Source: Streptomyces radiopugnans (GTDB lineage: Bacteria > Actinomycetota > Actinomycetes > Streptomycetales > Streptomycetaceae). Taken from it: 64,000 bases of DNA. The number at the start of each line of letters is the position of its first letter. Positions within the stretch are counted from its first letter, which is position 1. The stretch covers positions 142,817 through 206,816 of the forward strand of contig NZ_FOET01000011.1 of the NCBI RefSeq assembly GCF_900110735.1, written 5' to 3'. A model generated the notes under the pieces. The model was not told the DNA's origin. It saw only the letters and a program-made list of their open reading frames with translations, and searched no databases. The translations under genes were made by a program, and so were the position numbers. Positions 8,210 to 17,108 of the stretch are shown in pieces.

Positions 8210-9699
8210 CGGGCGCCGCCGGGCTCGTCCCCGCCGTCCCCGCGCTCGTCCCCGCGGTCTTCGCCGCGCCCGCCGGTCCCGCCGCCTTCGCCGTCCCCGC
8301 CGTCCTCTCCGCCGGACTCCTTGCCCAGCAACCCCTCCAGTTCGGAGAAGTCCAGCTGCTCGCGGTGGACGAAACCGTCCGGGTCGTCGAGGTCCTCGGC
8401 GGTCGGCAGCATGTCCGGGTGCGCCCACAGCCCGTCGCGGCCGTCCATCCCGCGGGCGTCGGTGAGCGAGGCCCACAGCCGGGAGGCGTCGCGCAGCCGC
8501 CGGGGCCGCAGTTCCAGCCCGATCAGCGTGGCGAACGTCTGCTCGGCCGGACCGCCGCCGGCGCGGCGGCGGCGCAGCGTCTCGCGCAGGGCGGACGCGG
8601 ACGGCAGATGGGGCTCGGCCGCGGCGTGGACCACCGCGTCCACCCAGCCCTCGACCAGCGCCAGCGCCGTCTCCAGCCGGGCCAGGGCCGCCTTCTGCTC
8701 GGGGGTGTCCTCGGGCTGGAACATGCCCTGCTGCAGTGCCTCCTGCAGCTCCTCCGGGCGCGAGGGGTCGAGCTGCCCGACGACGTCCTCCAGCTTGGCC
8801 GTGTCCACCTTGATCCCGCGCGCGTACCCCTCGACCGCGCCGAACAGGTGCGAGCGCAGCCACGGGACGTGGGCGAACAGCCGCTGGTGCGCCGCCTCGC
8901 GCAGCGCCAGGTAGAGCCGCACCTCCTCCAGGGGCACGCCCAGGCCCTCGCCGAAGGCCGCGATGTTGGCCGGCAGCAGCGCCGCCCGGCCCTTCGGCCC
9001 CAGCGGCAGGCCGATGTCGGTGGAGCCGACCACCTCGCCGGCCAGCACGCCCAGCGCGTGCCCGATCTGGGTGCCGAACATCGCGCCGCCCATGGAGCGC
9101 ATCATCCCCAGCAGCGGGCCGGCCATGGCCTGCATCTCCTCGGGAAGCACGTCGCCCATGGCCGCCCCGACCCGCTCGGCGACCGGGTCCACCAGGTCCT
9201 TCCACACCGGGAGGGTGGACTCCACCCACTCGGCGCGACTCCAGGCGAGGGCCGAACCGGAGCCCGAGGGCAGCGAGGTCACGCCGTCCAGCCACAGGTC
9301 GGCCAGGCGTACGGCCTCCTCCACCGCCTTCCGCTCCTGCGGGCCGATGCTGGCGTCCTTGGTGCCGTCCGGGGTGCCCGCGGCGACGGTCTGCCGGGCG
9401 ATGTCCTTGGCCATGTCCCAGTTGACCGGCCCGCCCTCGTAGCTGAGCATCTGGCCGAGCCGCTGGAACGCGGCGCCCAGGTCGTTCGGGTCGAAACCGC
9501 CGGGACCGCCGCCCAGCGATCCGAACATCGCCGCGAGCGGGTTGTCGGCGCCGCCGGCGCCGCCGAACCCGAACGGGTTCGGCCGCTGGCCGCCCTGACC
9601 CTGATCGCCCTGGCCGCCCTGGCCGCCCTTCTTCCGTCCGTCGTCGCCCTCCTCGGGCTCCTCGGGCGGCATGCCGAATCCGAATGGGATGTCACTCAC
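8206..9699 (-). CDS. DUF2342 zinc-dependent metalloprotease-like protein
   Basis: This 497-residue protein belongs to the DUF2342 family, annotated as zinc-dependent metalloprotease or F420-biosynthesis-associated protein. The first 70 residues are Gly/Gln-rich and disordered; the family core follows, with the R-E-A-A-H motif near residue 230 in the place of an H-E-x-x-H helix and many Met-Gly-rich helices before it. The C-terminus (about 45 residues) is Gly/Asp/Glu repeats. The GTG start has GAGGA 5 nt upstream. The gene is divergent from the epimerase gene. Proteolysis has not been shown for this family as far as I know. Confidence 0.8.
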   Translation of the reverse strand: MSDIPFGFGMPPEEPEEGDDGRKKGGQGGQGDQGQGGQRPNPFGFGGAGGADNPLAAMFGSLGGGPGGFDPNDLGAAFQRLGQMLSYEGGPVNWDMAKDIARQTVAAGTPDGTKDASIGPQERKAVEEAVRLADLWLDGVTSLPSGSGSALAWSRAEWVESTLPVWKDLVDPVAERVGAAMGDVLPEEMQAMAGPLLGMMRSMGGAMFGTQIGHALGVLAGEVVGSTDIGLPLGPKGRAALLPANIAAFGEGLGVPLEEVRLYLALREAAHQRLFAHVPWLRSHLFGAVEGYARGIKVDTAKLEDVVGQLDPSRPEELQEALQQGMFQPEDTPEQKAALARLETALALVEGWVDAVVHAAAEPHLPSASALRETLRRRRAGGGPAEQTFATLIGLELRPRRLRDASRLWASLTDARGMDGRDGLWAHPDMLPTAEDLDDPDGFVHREQLDFSELEGLLGKESGGEDGGDGEGGGTGGRGEDRGDERGDGGDEPGGAR

Positions 9700-9845
9700 G
9701 GGGTTCCTCGGCTCTGGTGGATGGGACGCTGGGACGTCGGTGGGATGGTGTGCGATGTGGCGGGCTTTACGTCCAGCCTAGACACCTCTCGTGCAGGATG
9801 GAGCCTGCGCACGTCGTACCCAGAGACAACCGCGGGAGACACCGG

Positions 9846-10955
9846 GTGAGTTCCCAGGAGCCAAACGTTCGCGGTCCGCGTAACGGAGCCGCAGGGCCCG
9901 TCGTCGCGGTCACCGGCGCCGCATCGGGGGTCGGCGCGCTGCTCACCGAGCGGCTGGTCGCCTCCCCCGAGGTGGGGCGGGTCATCGCGCTCGACGAGCG
10001 CCGCGGCGCGGTGGACGGCGCGCAGTGGCACGTCCTGGACGTGCGGGACCCGGCCATCGCCGACCGGCTGCGCGGTGACGGCGAACCGGTGGACACCGTG
10101 GTCCACCTCGCCCTCGACCTGGACCTGGAGACCGACCCCGCCGCCCGCACCGCCTACAACGTGCGCGGCACCCAGACCGTGCTGACCGCGGCCGCCGCCG
10201 CGGGCGTGCGCCGGGTGGTGCTGTGCACCTCGGCGATGGTCTACGGGGCCCTGCCCGACAACGACGTGCCGCTGGCCGAGGACGCCGAGCTGCGGGCGAC
10301 CGCCGAGGCCACCGGTGTGGGCGACCTGCTGGAGATCGAGCGCCTCGCCCGGCGCGCCCCCCGCGCGCACCCGGGGCTGAACGTCACGGTCGTGCGCCCC
10401 ACCGTCCTGGTCGGCGGCACCGACACCGCCCTGACCCGCTACTTCGAGTCCCCGCGCCTGCTGGTCGTGGCCGGCTCCCGGCCCTGCTGGCAGTTCTGCC
10501 ACGTCGAGGACCTGGCCGGCGCCCTGGAGTACGCGGCGCTGGAGAAGGTGGAGGGCGAGCTGGCGGTCGGCTGCGACGGCTGGCTGGAGCAGGAGGAGGT
10601 CGAGGAGCTGTCCGGCATCCGCCGCATGGAGCTGCCCTCCGCCGTCGCGCTCGGTGCCGCCTCACGGCTCCACCGCCTGGGACTGACGCCCTCCCCGGCC
10701 GGTGACCTGGCGTACACCATGCACCCCTGGGTGGTCAGCGGCTCCCGGCTGCACGAGGCGGGCTGGCGGCCGAAGTGGACCAACGAGGAGGTGCTGGCCG
10801 CGCTGCTGGAGGAGGCGGCCGGGCGCCACGCGGTCGCGGGCCGCCGCCTGGGCCGCAAGGACGCCACCACGCTCGGCGCCGCGGGCGCCACCGTCGCTCT
10901 GGTGGGCACCGCGGCCCTGGTCCGGCGCGCCCGCAAGGCCCGCCGCCGGGTGTGA
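9846..10955 (+). CDS. NAD-dependent epimerase/dehydratase (extended SDR)
   Basis: This 369-residue protein is an extended short-chain dehydrogenase. The NAD-binding G-A-A-S-G-V-G loop is near residue 25, and the catalytic Tyr is in S-A-M-V-Y-G near residue 130; the usual downstream Lys three residues later is not obvious, so catalysis may be unusual. The C-terminus has one predicted hydrophobic helix (A-T-V-A-L-V-G-T-A-A-L-V) followed by many Arg/Lys, which could anchor it to the membrane. The GTG at 9846 is chosen because GGGAGA lies 7 nt upstream; an in-frame ATG at 9798 would add 16 residues. Confidence 0.75.
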   Translation: MSSQEPNVRGPRNGAAGPVVAVTGAASGVGALLTERLVASPEVGRVIALDERRGAVDGAQWHVLDVRDPAIADRLRGDGEPVDTVVHLALDLDLETDPAARTAYNVRGTQTVLTAAAAAGVRRVVLCTSAMVYGALPDNDVPLAEDAELRATAEATGVGDLLEIERLARRAPRAHPGLNVTVVRPTVLVGGTDTALTRYFESPRLLVVAGSRPCWQFCHVEDLAGALEYAALEKVEGELAVGCDGWLEQEEVEELSGIRRMELPSAVALGAASRLHRLGLTPSPAGDLAYTMHPWVVSGSRLHEAGWRPKWTNEEVLAALLEEAAGRHAVAGRRLGRKDATTLGAAGATVALVGTAALVRRARKARRRV

Positions 10956-11069
10956 CACCGGGCCGCCGTACGGCCGCGTGCCCGGCCGAGGCACCCGCCG
11001 GACCGCCGGCGCCGGTGTGTCGGCGGGCCGCCGCTGCGCGCTCCCGCGCCCGTACGGCACCATGACCCC

Positions 11070-11528
11070 ATGGCACAGACGTACGACCACCCCGGGGAGC
11101 GGGCGGCGCCCGACCCGATCCGCCTCCTGGCGATCCGCGACACCCCGCTCTCCGTGGACGAGGTCCTCGCGGCCGTCGGCGACGCCTCGGCGGGCGGCAC
11201 CGCGCTGTTCGCGGGCACCGTGCGCGACCACGACGGGGGCGCGGGGGTGACCGGGCTCGGCTACTCCTCCCATCCCACGGCCGAGACCGAGCTCCGCCGG
11301 GTCGCCGAGGAGGTGGCGGCCGGCTTCCCCGTGCGGGCGCTCGCCGCGGTCCACCGGGTGGGGGACCTGTCGGTCGGTGATCTGGCCGTGGTCGTCGCCG
11401 TCTCCTGCGCGCACCGCGCCGAGGCGTTCGAGGCGTGCCGCCGCCTGATCGACGATCTGAAGCACCGGGTGCCGATCTGGAAGCACCAGACCTTCACCGA
11501 CGGCACCGAGGAGTGGGTGGGGGCCTAG
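11070..11528 (+). CDS. moaE: Molybdopterin synthase catalytic subunit MoaE
   Basis: This 152-residue protein is MoaE, which with thiocarboxylated MoaD converts cyclic pyranopterin to molybdopterin. The F-A-G-T-V-R motif is near residue 48, the H-R-V-G-D-L-x-V-G block near residue 97, and the catalytic-Lys motif K-H-R-V-P-I-W-K-H-Q near residues 131-140. No moaD or other cofactor gene is adjacent. Confidence 0.92.
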   Translation: MAQTYDHPGERAAPDPIRLLAIRDTPLSVDEVLAAVGDASAGGTALFAGTVRDHDGGAGVTGLGYSSHPTAETELRRVAEEVAAGFPVRALAAVHRVGDLSVGDLAVVVAVSCAHRAEAFEACRRLIDDLKHRVPIWKHQTFTDGTEEWVGA

Positions 11529-11717
11529 CGCCGCGGTCGCGCGGGGCATGCCGGAGCGGTGGCCGGGAACAGTCCCCGCAGAGCCGGTGCGGGAAGCGGG
11601 CGGTTCCCCGGGGCGTGGAGTTGCGGAAGGGCACCCCTGCCGGAACGGTTGACTCATCCGGGATCTAGTCTGCTCATAGGCCGTATCTCCGGCGCACTCG
11701 AGGATCGGGAGGTCACT

Positions 11718-11966
11718 GTGGCGGCACTCGCCTGGTTGCTGATTCCGTTCGTCGCCGCGATCGGGGCGGCCGTGTGGTCCGTGTGGGCCTCGCGCAAACC
11801 CAGCGGTTTCGGGGACGCCGACGGGGTCGCCGGATACGAGGCCTTCCGCGCCGCCATGGAACGCCCGCACGGCCGCGGGACGGGGCGGGAGGACCGGGAC
11901 GGCCGCGAGGACTCCGCCGCCGTGTCCCGCACGGCCCCGGACGGGCGGGCCCCCGCGGCCGACTGA
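11718..11966 (+). CDS. Small single-pass membrane protein
   Basis: This 82-residue protein starts with one hydrophobic helix (about residues 2-24) followed by a charged cytoplasmic tail rich in Gly, Arg, Asp and Glu. GGGAGG lies 5 nt before the GTG. It precedes the PDZ-protease gene by 25 nt; since that gene has its own -10 element, the two may be only partly co-transcribed. No known family recognised. Confidence 0.7.
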   Translation: MAALAWLLIPFVAAIGAAVWSVWASRKPSGFGDADGVAGYEAFRAAMERPHGRGTGREDRDGREDSAAVSRTAPDGRAPAAD

Positions 11967-11979
11967 CGCGCGGTTCCCG

Positions 11980-11985
11980 TACTGT
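11980..11985 (+). promoter_or_regulatory. -10 element, predicted leaderless start
   Basis: TACTGT ends 6 nt before the ATG at 11992, and no ribosome-binding site is visible. Confidence 0.5.
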
Positions 11986-11991
11986 CGTGCC

Positions 11992-13080
11992 ATGCCACGC
12001 CGGACCGCGACGATGCTCACCTCCACCCTGCTGCTCATAGCCGTGCTCTGCGCGGCGGTCCTGATCAGGGTGCCGTACGCAGAGATGTCACCGGGCCCCA
12101 CCGTCAACACGCTCGGTGAGCACGGCGGCGAACCGGTGCTGAGCATCGAGGGCAGGAAGACCTACGAGCCGTCCGGGCACCTGAACATGACCACCGTCCG
12201 CGTCACCGGCGCCGACTACCGGATGAACCTCGTGGAGGCCGTCTACGGCTGGCTGGCGGAGGACAGCGCCGTCGTCCCGCACGACACCCTCTACCCCGAC
12301 GACAAGTCGGCCGAGGAGGTGCGCGAGGAGAACGCCGAGGAGTTCACCCAGTCGCTGGAGAGCGCCAAGGTCGCCGCCCTGCGGGAGCTGGACGTTCCGG
12401 TCGGTGAGCGGGTGGTCGTCGCCTCCGTGGTCAAGGGCGGGCCGGCCGAGGACAGGCTGCACGCCGGGGACGTGATCACGGCCGTGGACGGCGAGGCCGT
12501 GAAGCAGCCGGGAGACGTCGCCGAGCTGGTGACCGAGCACGAGCCCGGCGAGGACGTGGTCTTCACGGTCGTCCCGGCCAAGGCCGCCCGGGCGGCCGAG
12601 AAGGCGGGCGAGAAGCCCACCGGCTCCCGGGAGGTCACCGTCACCACCGACGAGGCCGACGACGACGGGCGGGCCGTCGTCGGGATCCGGGCGGGGCTCG
12701 ACCACACCTTCCCGTTCGAGATAGAGATCAAGCTGGCCGATGTCGGAGGTCCCAGCGCCGGGCTGATGTTCGCCCTCGGCATCATGGACAAGCTCACCCC
12801 CGGCGACCTCACCGGCGGTGAGTTCGTGGCCGGCACGGGCACCATCGACGGCGAGGGGCGGGTCGGCCCGATCGGCGGCATAGGGATGAAGACCATCGCC
12901 GCCCGGGACAAGGGCGCCGAGTACTTCCTCACCCCCGAGGACAACTGCGCCACCGCCGCCCGCGACGTCCCCGAGGGCCTGACCCTGGTCAGGGTCGGCA
13001 CGATCGACGACGCCCTGGGGGCCCTGGAGGACATCCGGGAGGGGGAGACGGCCGGCCTGCCGCGGTGCACGGCAGGCTGA
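11992..13080 (+). CDS. Membrane-anchored PDZ / Lon-type (S16) protease, YlbL family
   Basis: This 362-residue protein has an N-terminal membrane anchor (residues about 8-26), a PDZ domain (about 135-190, with G-D-V-I-T-A-V-D-G) and a C-terminal Lon-type S16 protease domain. The catalytic Ser is in G-G-P-S-A-G near residue 254 and the catalytic Lys in G-I-G-M-K-T near residue 303, so the dyad is intact. It would act outside the membrane. The substrate is unknown, although YlbL in Bacillus has a checkpoint-protease role. Confidence 0.85.
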   Translation: MPRRTATMLTSTLLLIAVLCAAVLIRVPYAEMSPGPTVNTLGEHGGEPVLSIEGRKTYEPSGHLNMTTVRVTGADYRMNLVEAVYGWLAEDSAVVPHDTLYPDDKSAEEVREENAEEFTQSLESAKVAALRELDVPVGERVVVASVVKGGPAEDRLHAGDVITAVDGEAVKQPGDVAELVTEHEPGEDVVFTVVPAKAARAAEKAGEKPTGSREVTVTTDEADDDGRAVVGIRAGLDHTFPFEIEIKLADVGGPSAGLMFALGIMDKLTPGDLTGGEFVAGTGTIDGEGRVGPIGGIGMKTIAARDKGAEYFLTPEDNCATAARDVPEGLTLVRVGTIDDALGALEDIREGETAGLPRCTAG

Positions 13081-13149
13081 CCCGTTCCCCCGCCCGCGGG
13101 CGCCCGTCCGGCGGGCACCCGCCCCGCGGTTCCCGCCGCGGGCCGGACG

Positions 13150-13734
13150 TCAGTCGCCGAAGGTGGCGGCCAGCGCCTCGGTGAGCCCGGGCACCAGATC
13201 GGGACCGGTCAGCACCTCGGTCGGCGAGTCCTTCTCGCGCAGCCGCAGCGCCGACTCCCGGGCGCCGTCGCGCAGCACCGCCACGGTCATCCGGACCTCC
13301 TGGCGCTCGGGGTGCTCGGCCACCCAGCGGGCCAGCCGCTCCTCGGCGCCCTCCTCCTGGAGGTTCTCGGGGACGGAGGCCTCCGCCGAAGGCGGCAGCA
13401 TCAGCCGCTCCACGGTCATCGCGCACCCGGAGACCGCGTCGGGCCAGGCGATGGTGCCGAGGAACTCGTCCAGGGGGATCCCGGCGGGCAGTTCGTCCTG
13501 CTCGACCGGGGTGAGTGGGGCCTCGCCGTCCTGGCGGCCCTCGCCGCCGAGTCCGAGCTGCTCGGCCAGGGCGGGGTCCTCGGCGCGCAGCCGGTCGGTG
13601 TCGACCAGGGCGAACAGTCGGGCGGGCTGGTCCCAGCCCAGGCCCGCGACGTACTCGTCGATCTCGAGCACGGCACGGGTCAGCGGGCTGGCGGCCAGGG
13701 GTGTGCCGTCGATTGGAAGGTTGTTCATCCTCAT
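13150..13734 (-). CDS. PPA1309 family protein
   Basis: This 194-residue acidic soluble protein belongs to the actinobacterial PPA1309 family of unknown function. It has the conserved opening T-R-A-V-L-E-I-D-E-Y near residue 16, then G-W-D-Q-P and A-L-V-D-T. No catalytic motif is visible. Two in-frame ATGs (13734 and 13728) are possible starts. It is divergent from the UPF0182 gene, and their shared upstream region is 128 bp. Confidence 0.8.
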   Translation of the reverse strand: MRMNNLPIDGTPLAASPLTRAVLEIDEYVAGLGWDQPARLFALVDTDRLRAEDPALAEQLGLGGEGRQDGEAPLTPVEQDELPAGIPLDEFLGTIAWPDAVSGCAMTVERLMLPPSAEASVPENLQEEGAEERLARWVAEHPERQEVRMTVAVLRDGARESALRLREKDSPTEVLTGPDLVPGLTEALAATFGD

Positions 13735-13862
13735 ATCGTGCCGCCGAACCCCCCGGGAACGGGAACCGGGTAAAGGTTCAGTAAGTTGCATGGGTGGGGC
13801 CCTAGCATTCGGGGCCAGTCCCATCCGCTGCGATCTTCGAGGTGCGCACCTTGGCTTTCCAG

Positions 13863-16796
13863 ATGCCGGACCGGGGCCCAGGCGGGCCCTCAGGACCACG
13901 GATCAGTGTCGGCAGGCCCTCCAGGCGCGCCAAGACCCTGCTCATGACGGTGGGCGTGCTGGCCGTGCTGGCCATGCTCTTCGTCATGTTCGCGGGGTTC
14001 TGGACCGACTGGCTGTGGTATCGCTCGGTCCGATACACCACCGTCTTCACCACCACTCTGTGGACCAAGATCGGCATGTTCGCCGTCTTCGGTCTGCTGA
14101 TGGCCGCGGCCGTCGGCTTCAACATCTGGCTGGCCCACCGCCTGCGGCCCCCGCTGAGCGCGATGTCGCTGGAGCAGCAGAGCCTGGACCGCTACCGGAT
14201 GGGTATCGCCCCGTACAAGAAATGGGTGCTCCTCGGGGTCACCGCGCTGGTGGGGCTGATCGCCGGCGCGTCGGCGGCCGGTCAGTGGCGCACCTGGCTG
14301 ATGTGGGTGAACGCCGTTCCGTTCGGCACGGCCGACCCGCAGTTCGGCAAGGACGTGGCGTTCTACGCGTTCGACCTGCCCTGGTACCGCTTCCTGCTGA
14401 GCTTCGGCTTCGCGGCCGCGGTGCTCTCCCTGCTGGCCGCCGGGCTGGTGCACTACCTCTACGGCGGGCTGCGCCTGACCACCCCGGGCGCCCGCGCGAC
14501 CTCCCAGGCCACTGGCCACCTGTCGGTGCTGCTGGGCGTCTTCGTGGCGCTCAAGGCGGTGGCGTACTGGCTCGACCGCTACGGCCTGGCGGTCAAGTCC
14601 GGCGACTTCAAGGCGACCGACAACTGGACGGGTCTGCGGTACGTCGACGCCAACGCCTACCTCCCGGCGAAGACGATCCTGTTCTTCATCGCCGCCATCT
14701 GCGCGGTGCTCTTCTTCGCCACCCTGTGGCGGCGCACCTGGCAGCTGCCGGTGATCGGCTTCGGCCTGATGGTCCTCTCGGCGATCCTGATCGGCGGCCT
14801 CTACCCGGCGATCGTGCAGAAGTTCCAGGTCCAGCCGAACGAGCAGGCCAAGGAGGCGCCGTACATCAAGAAGAACATCGACGCCACCCGCGACGCCTAC
14901 GACATCGACGACGCCGAGGTCTCGAACTACTCGGGGGAGAGCGAGGCGAGCAACGAGGAGCTGCGCGACGCGGCGGACACCACCGCCAGCATCCGGCTGC
15001 TCGACCCGAACGTCGTCTCGCCCAGCTTCCAGCAGCTCCAGCAGGTCCGCAGCTACTACCAGTTCCCGGCCACCCTGGACGTGGACCGGTACGCCACCGA
15101 GGACGGCGAGGAGCAGGACACCGTCGTCGGCCTGCGCGAGATCAACATCAACGGCATCACCGAGCGCAACTGGATCAACGACCACTTCAAGTACACCCAC
15201 GGCTTCGGCATGGTGGCGGGCAAGGGCACCGAGGTGGCCTCGACCGGCGCGCCGGCCTTCATCGAGAAGAACCTCCCGCCGGAGGGCGAGCTCGCCGAGG
15301 ACGGTTACGAGCCGCGGGTCTACTACGGCGAGAAGACCACGCAGTACTCCATCGTCGGCGGTCCGCAGAAGGAGCTGGACTACATCGCCGGCAGCGAGGA
15401 GAAGACCTACAGCTACAAGGGCGACAGCGGGGTCAGCCTGGGCAACGTCGCCAACCGCGCGGCGTACGCGGTGGCCTTCAACGAGCCGCAGATCCTCTAC
15501 TCGGGCGCGATCGGCGAGGGCTCGCGGATCCTGTACAACCGCACGCCCAAGGAGCGCGTCGAGGCGGTGGCCCCCTGGCTGACCATCGACGGCGACCCCT
15601 ACCCGGCGGTGGTGGACGGCCGCATCCAGTGGATCGTCGACGCCTACACCACGACCAACCAGTACCCCTACTCGTCCCGCACCACCCTGGGCGAGACCAC
15701 GGCCGACGCGCTGACCGACGGCCAGCGTGCGGTCATCGCCCAGCAGAACCGGGTCAACTACATCCGCAACTCGGTCAAGGCCACCGTGGACGCCTACTCG
15801 GGCGAGGTGAAGCTCTACGAGTGGGACACCCGGGACCCGATGCTGAAGACCTGGATGAAGGCGTTCCCCGGCACGGTCGAGCCGAAGAGCGAGATCAGCG
15901 ACTCGCTGGTGAACCACTTCCGCTACCCGCAGGATCTGTTCAAGGTCCAGCGCGAGCTGCTGACGCGCTACCACGTCACCAGCGCGAGCCAGTTCTACAG
16001 CGGCAGCGAGCGCTGGCAGGTGCCGGACGACCCGACGCAGAAGGGCAACGCGGTACCGCCGTACTACCTGAGCATGAAGATGCCGGACCAGGAGGAGCAG
16101 ACCTTCTCCCTGACGACGACCTTCAACCCCAGCGGCCGCGAGACGCTCGGCGCCTTCATGGCGGTCAACGCCGACGCCCGCAGCGACGACTACGGGACCA
16201 TCAGGATCCTGAAGCTGCCCTCCAACACCACGGTGTCCGGACCGCAGCAGGTGCAGAGCCGGTTCAACTCCGACACCGACATCGCCAACGAGATCAACAT
16301 CCTCAGGCGCGGTGACTCGGAGGTCGAGTACGGCAACCTGCTCACGGTGCCGCTGGAGGGCGGCCTGCTCTACGTCGAACCGGTCTACGTCCGCGGCGCG
16401 GGCACCAACTACCCGCTGCTGCGCAAGGTGCTGGTGACCTACGGCGAGGAGACGGCCTTCGAGAACACCCTCGGCGAGGCGCTGAACTCCGTCTTCGGGG
16501 TCGAGGGCTCCGAGGAACCGCCCGCGGAGGGCGAGGAGCCGCCCGAGGGCGAGGAGGACACCACGCCTCCGCCGGCGGAGGGTTCGGAGGACGCGACGGT
16601 GCAGGAGGCCCTCCAGGACGCCCAGGAGGCGTTCGAGGCCGGACAGGAGGCGCTGGGCAACCAGGACTGGGACGCCTACGGCCAGGCCCAGCAGGATCTG
16701 GAGGACGCGCTGGAGCGGGCCGCCGAGGCGGAGCAGTCGGCCGGCGGTGACGGCGGATCCGACAACAGGAACGACGAGGGACGCAGGGAAGAGTGA
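13863..16796 (+). CDS. UPF0182 family large membrane protein
   Basis: This 977-residue protein belongs to UPF0182 (COG1615), a conserved actinobacterial membrane protein of unknown function. The first 300 residues hold about seven hydrophobic helices, including W-T-D-W-L-W-Y typical of the family. A large region of about 550 residues, probably extracytoplasmic, follows, and then a C-terminal tail of alternating Glu/Pro/Gly and Glu/Ala repeats. The ATG at 13863 is chosen because the protein then begins M-P-D-R-G as I recall for Streptomyces homologues; a GTG lies 21 nt upstream. No clear ribosome site is visible. Confidence 0.88.
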   Translation: MPDRGPGGPSGPRISVGRPSRRAKTLLMTVGVLAVLAMLFVMFAGFWTDWLWYRSVRYTTVFTTTLWTKIGMFAVFGLLMAAAVGFNIWLAHRLRPPLSAMSLEQQSLDRYRMGIAPYKKWVLLGVTALVGLIAGASAAGQWRTWLMWVNAVPFGTADPQFGKDVAFYAFDLPWYRFLLSFGFAAAVLSLLAAGLVHYLYGGLRLTTPGARATSQATGHLSVLLGVFVALKAVAYWLDRYGLAVKSGDFKATDNWTGLRYVDANAYLPAKTILFFIAAICAVLFFATLWRRTWQLPVIGFGLMVLSAILIGGLYPAIVQKFQVQPNEQAKEAPYIKKNIDATRDAYDIDDAEVSNYSGESEASNEELRDAADTTASIRLLDPNVVSPSFQQLQQVRSYYQFPATLDVDRYATEDGEEQDTVVGLREININGITERNWINDHFKYTHGFGMVAGKGTEVASTGAPAFIEKNLPPEGELAEDGYEPRVYYGEKTTQYSIVGGPQKELDYIAGSEEKTYSYKGDSGVSLGNVANRAAYAVAFNEPQILYSGAIGEGSRILYNRTPKERVEAVAPWLTIDGDPYPAVVDGRIQWIVDAYTTTNQYPYSSRTTLGETTADALTDGQRAVIAQQNRVNYIRNSVKATVDAYSGEVKLYEWDTRDPMLKTWMKAFPGTVEPKSEISDSLVNHFRYPQDLFKVQRELLTRYHVTSASQFYSGSERWQVPDDPTQKGNAVPPYYLSMKMPDQEEQTFSLTTTFNPSGRETLGAFMAVNADARSDDYGTIRILKLPSNTTVSGPQQVQSRFNSDTDIANEINILRRGDSEVEYGNLLTVPLEGGLLYVEPVYVRGAGTNYPLLRKVLVTYGEETAFENTLGEALNSVFGVEGSEEPPAEGEEPPEGEEDTTPPPAEGSEDATVQEALQDAQEAFEAGQEALGNQDWDAYGQAQQDLEDALERAAEAEQSAGGDGGSDNRNDEGRREE

Positions 16797-16829
16797 ACCG
16801 GTGGTGAGCGGGCTCCCTTCGCGCCGTGG

Positions 16830-16846
16830 TAAGGTTGTGAACACAA
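16830..16846 (+). promoter_or_regulatory. -10 element and palindrome before first initiator tRNA
   Basis: TAAGGT (16830-16835) is a good -10. It abuts the perfect palindrome TTGTGAACACAA (16835-16846), which ends 3 nt before the tRNA. The same block is repeated before the second copy. Confidence 0.55.
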
Positions 16847-16849
16847 TGG

Positions 16850-16923
16850 CGCGGGGTGGAGCAGCTCGGTAGCTCGCTGGGCTCATAACCCAGAGGTCGC
16901 AGGTTCAAATCCTGTCCCCGCTA
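16850..16923 (+). tRNA. Initiator tRNA-fMet (CAT), copy 1
   Basis: A 74-nt cloverleaf with anticodon CAT. Initiator features are clear: the first base pair is a C-U mismatch and the anticodon stem has the three consecutive G-C pairs (GGG/CCC). CCA is not encoded. Confidence 0.95.
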
Positions 16924-16931
16924 CTGATCGG

Positions 16932-16964
16932 GAAGGACCCGGAGTCAATGACTCCGGGTCCTTC
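16932..16964 (+). terminator. Terminator of first initiator tRNA
   Basis: A 16-bp perfect inverted repeat (GAAGGACCCGGAGTCA and its complement) starts 9 nt after the tRNA. Confidence 0.8.
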
Positions 16965-17108
16965 TTCGTGTGCTGGGCATGTGAGAAGAGAGGCGCGTGG
17001 TAGCGCTTTGCGTTTGGATGGTAGCTGTATCGGGAAGTCGACAAAACGCTGAAGTGACTTCCTTGGCGGCGGTATACCAGATGTACGCGGGTTGCGGGTG
17101 GTGCGACG

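Noticed and set aside
13890..16886. A 998-codon open frame opposite the UPF0182 gene
   Set aside because: It is the complement of a well-supported gene, shows no domain features, and reads into the tRNA.
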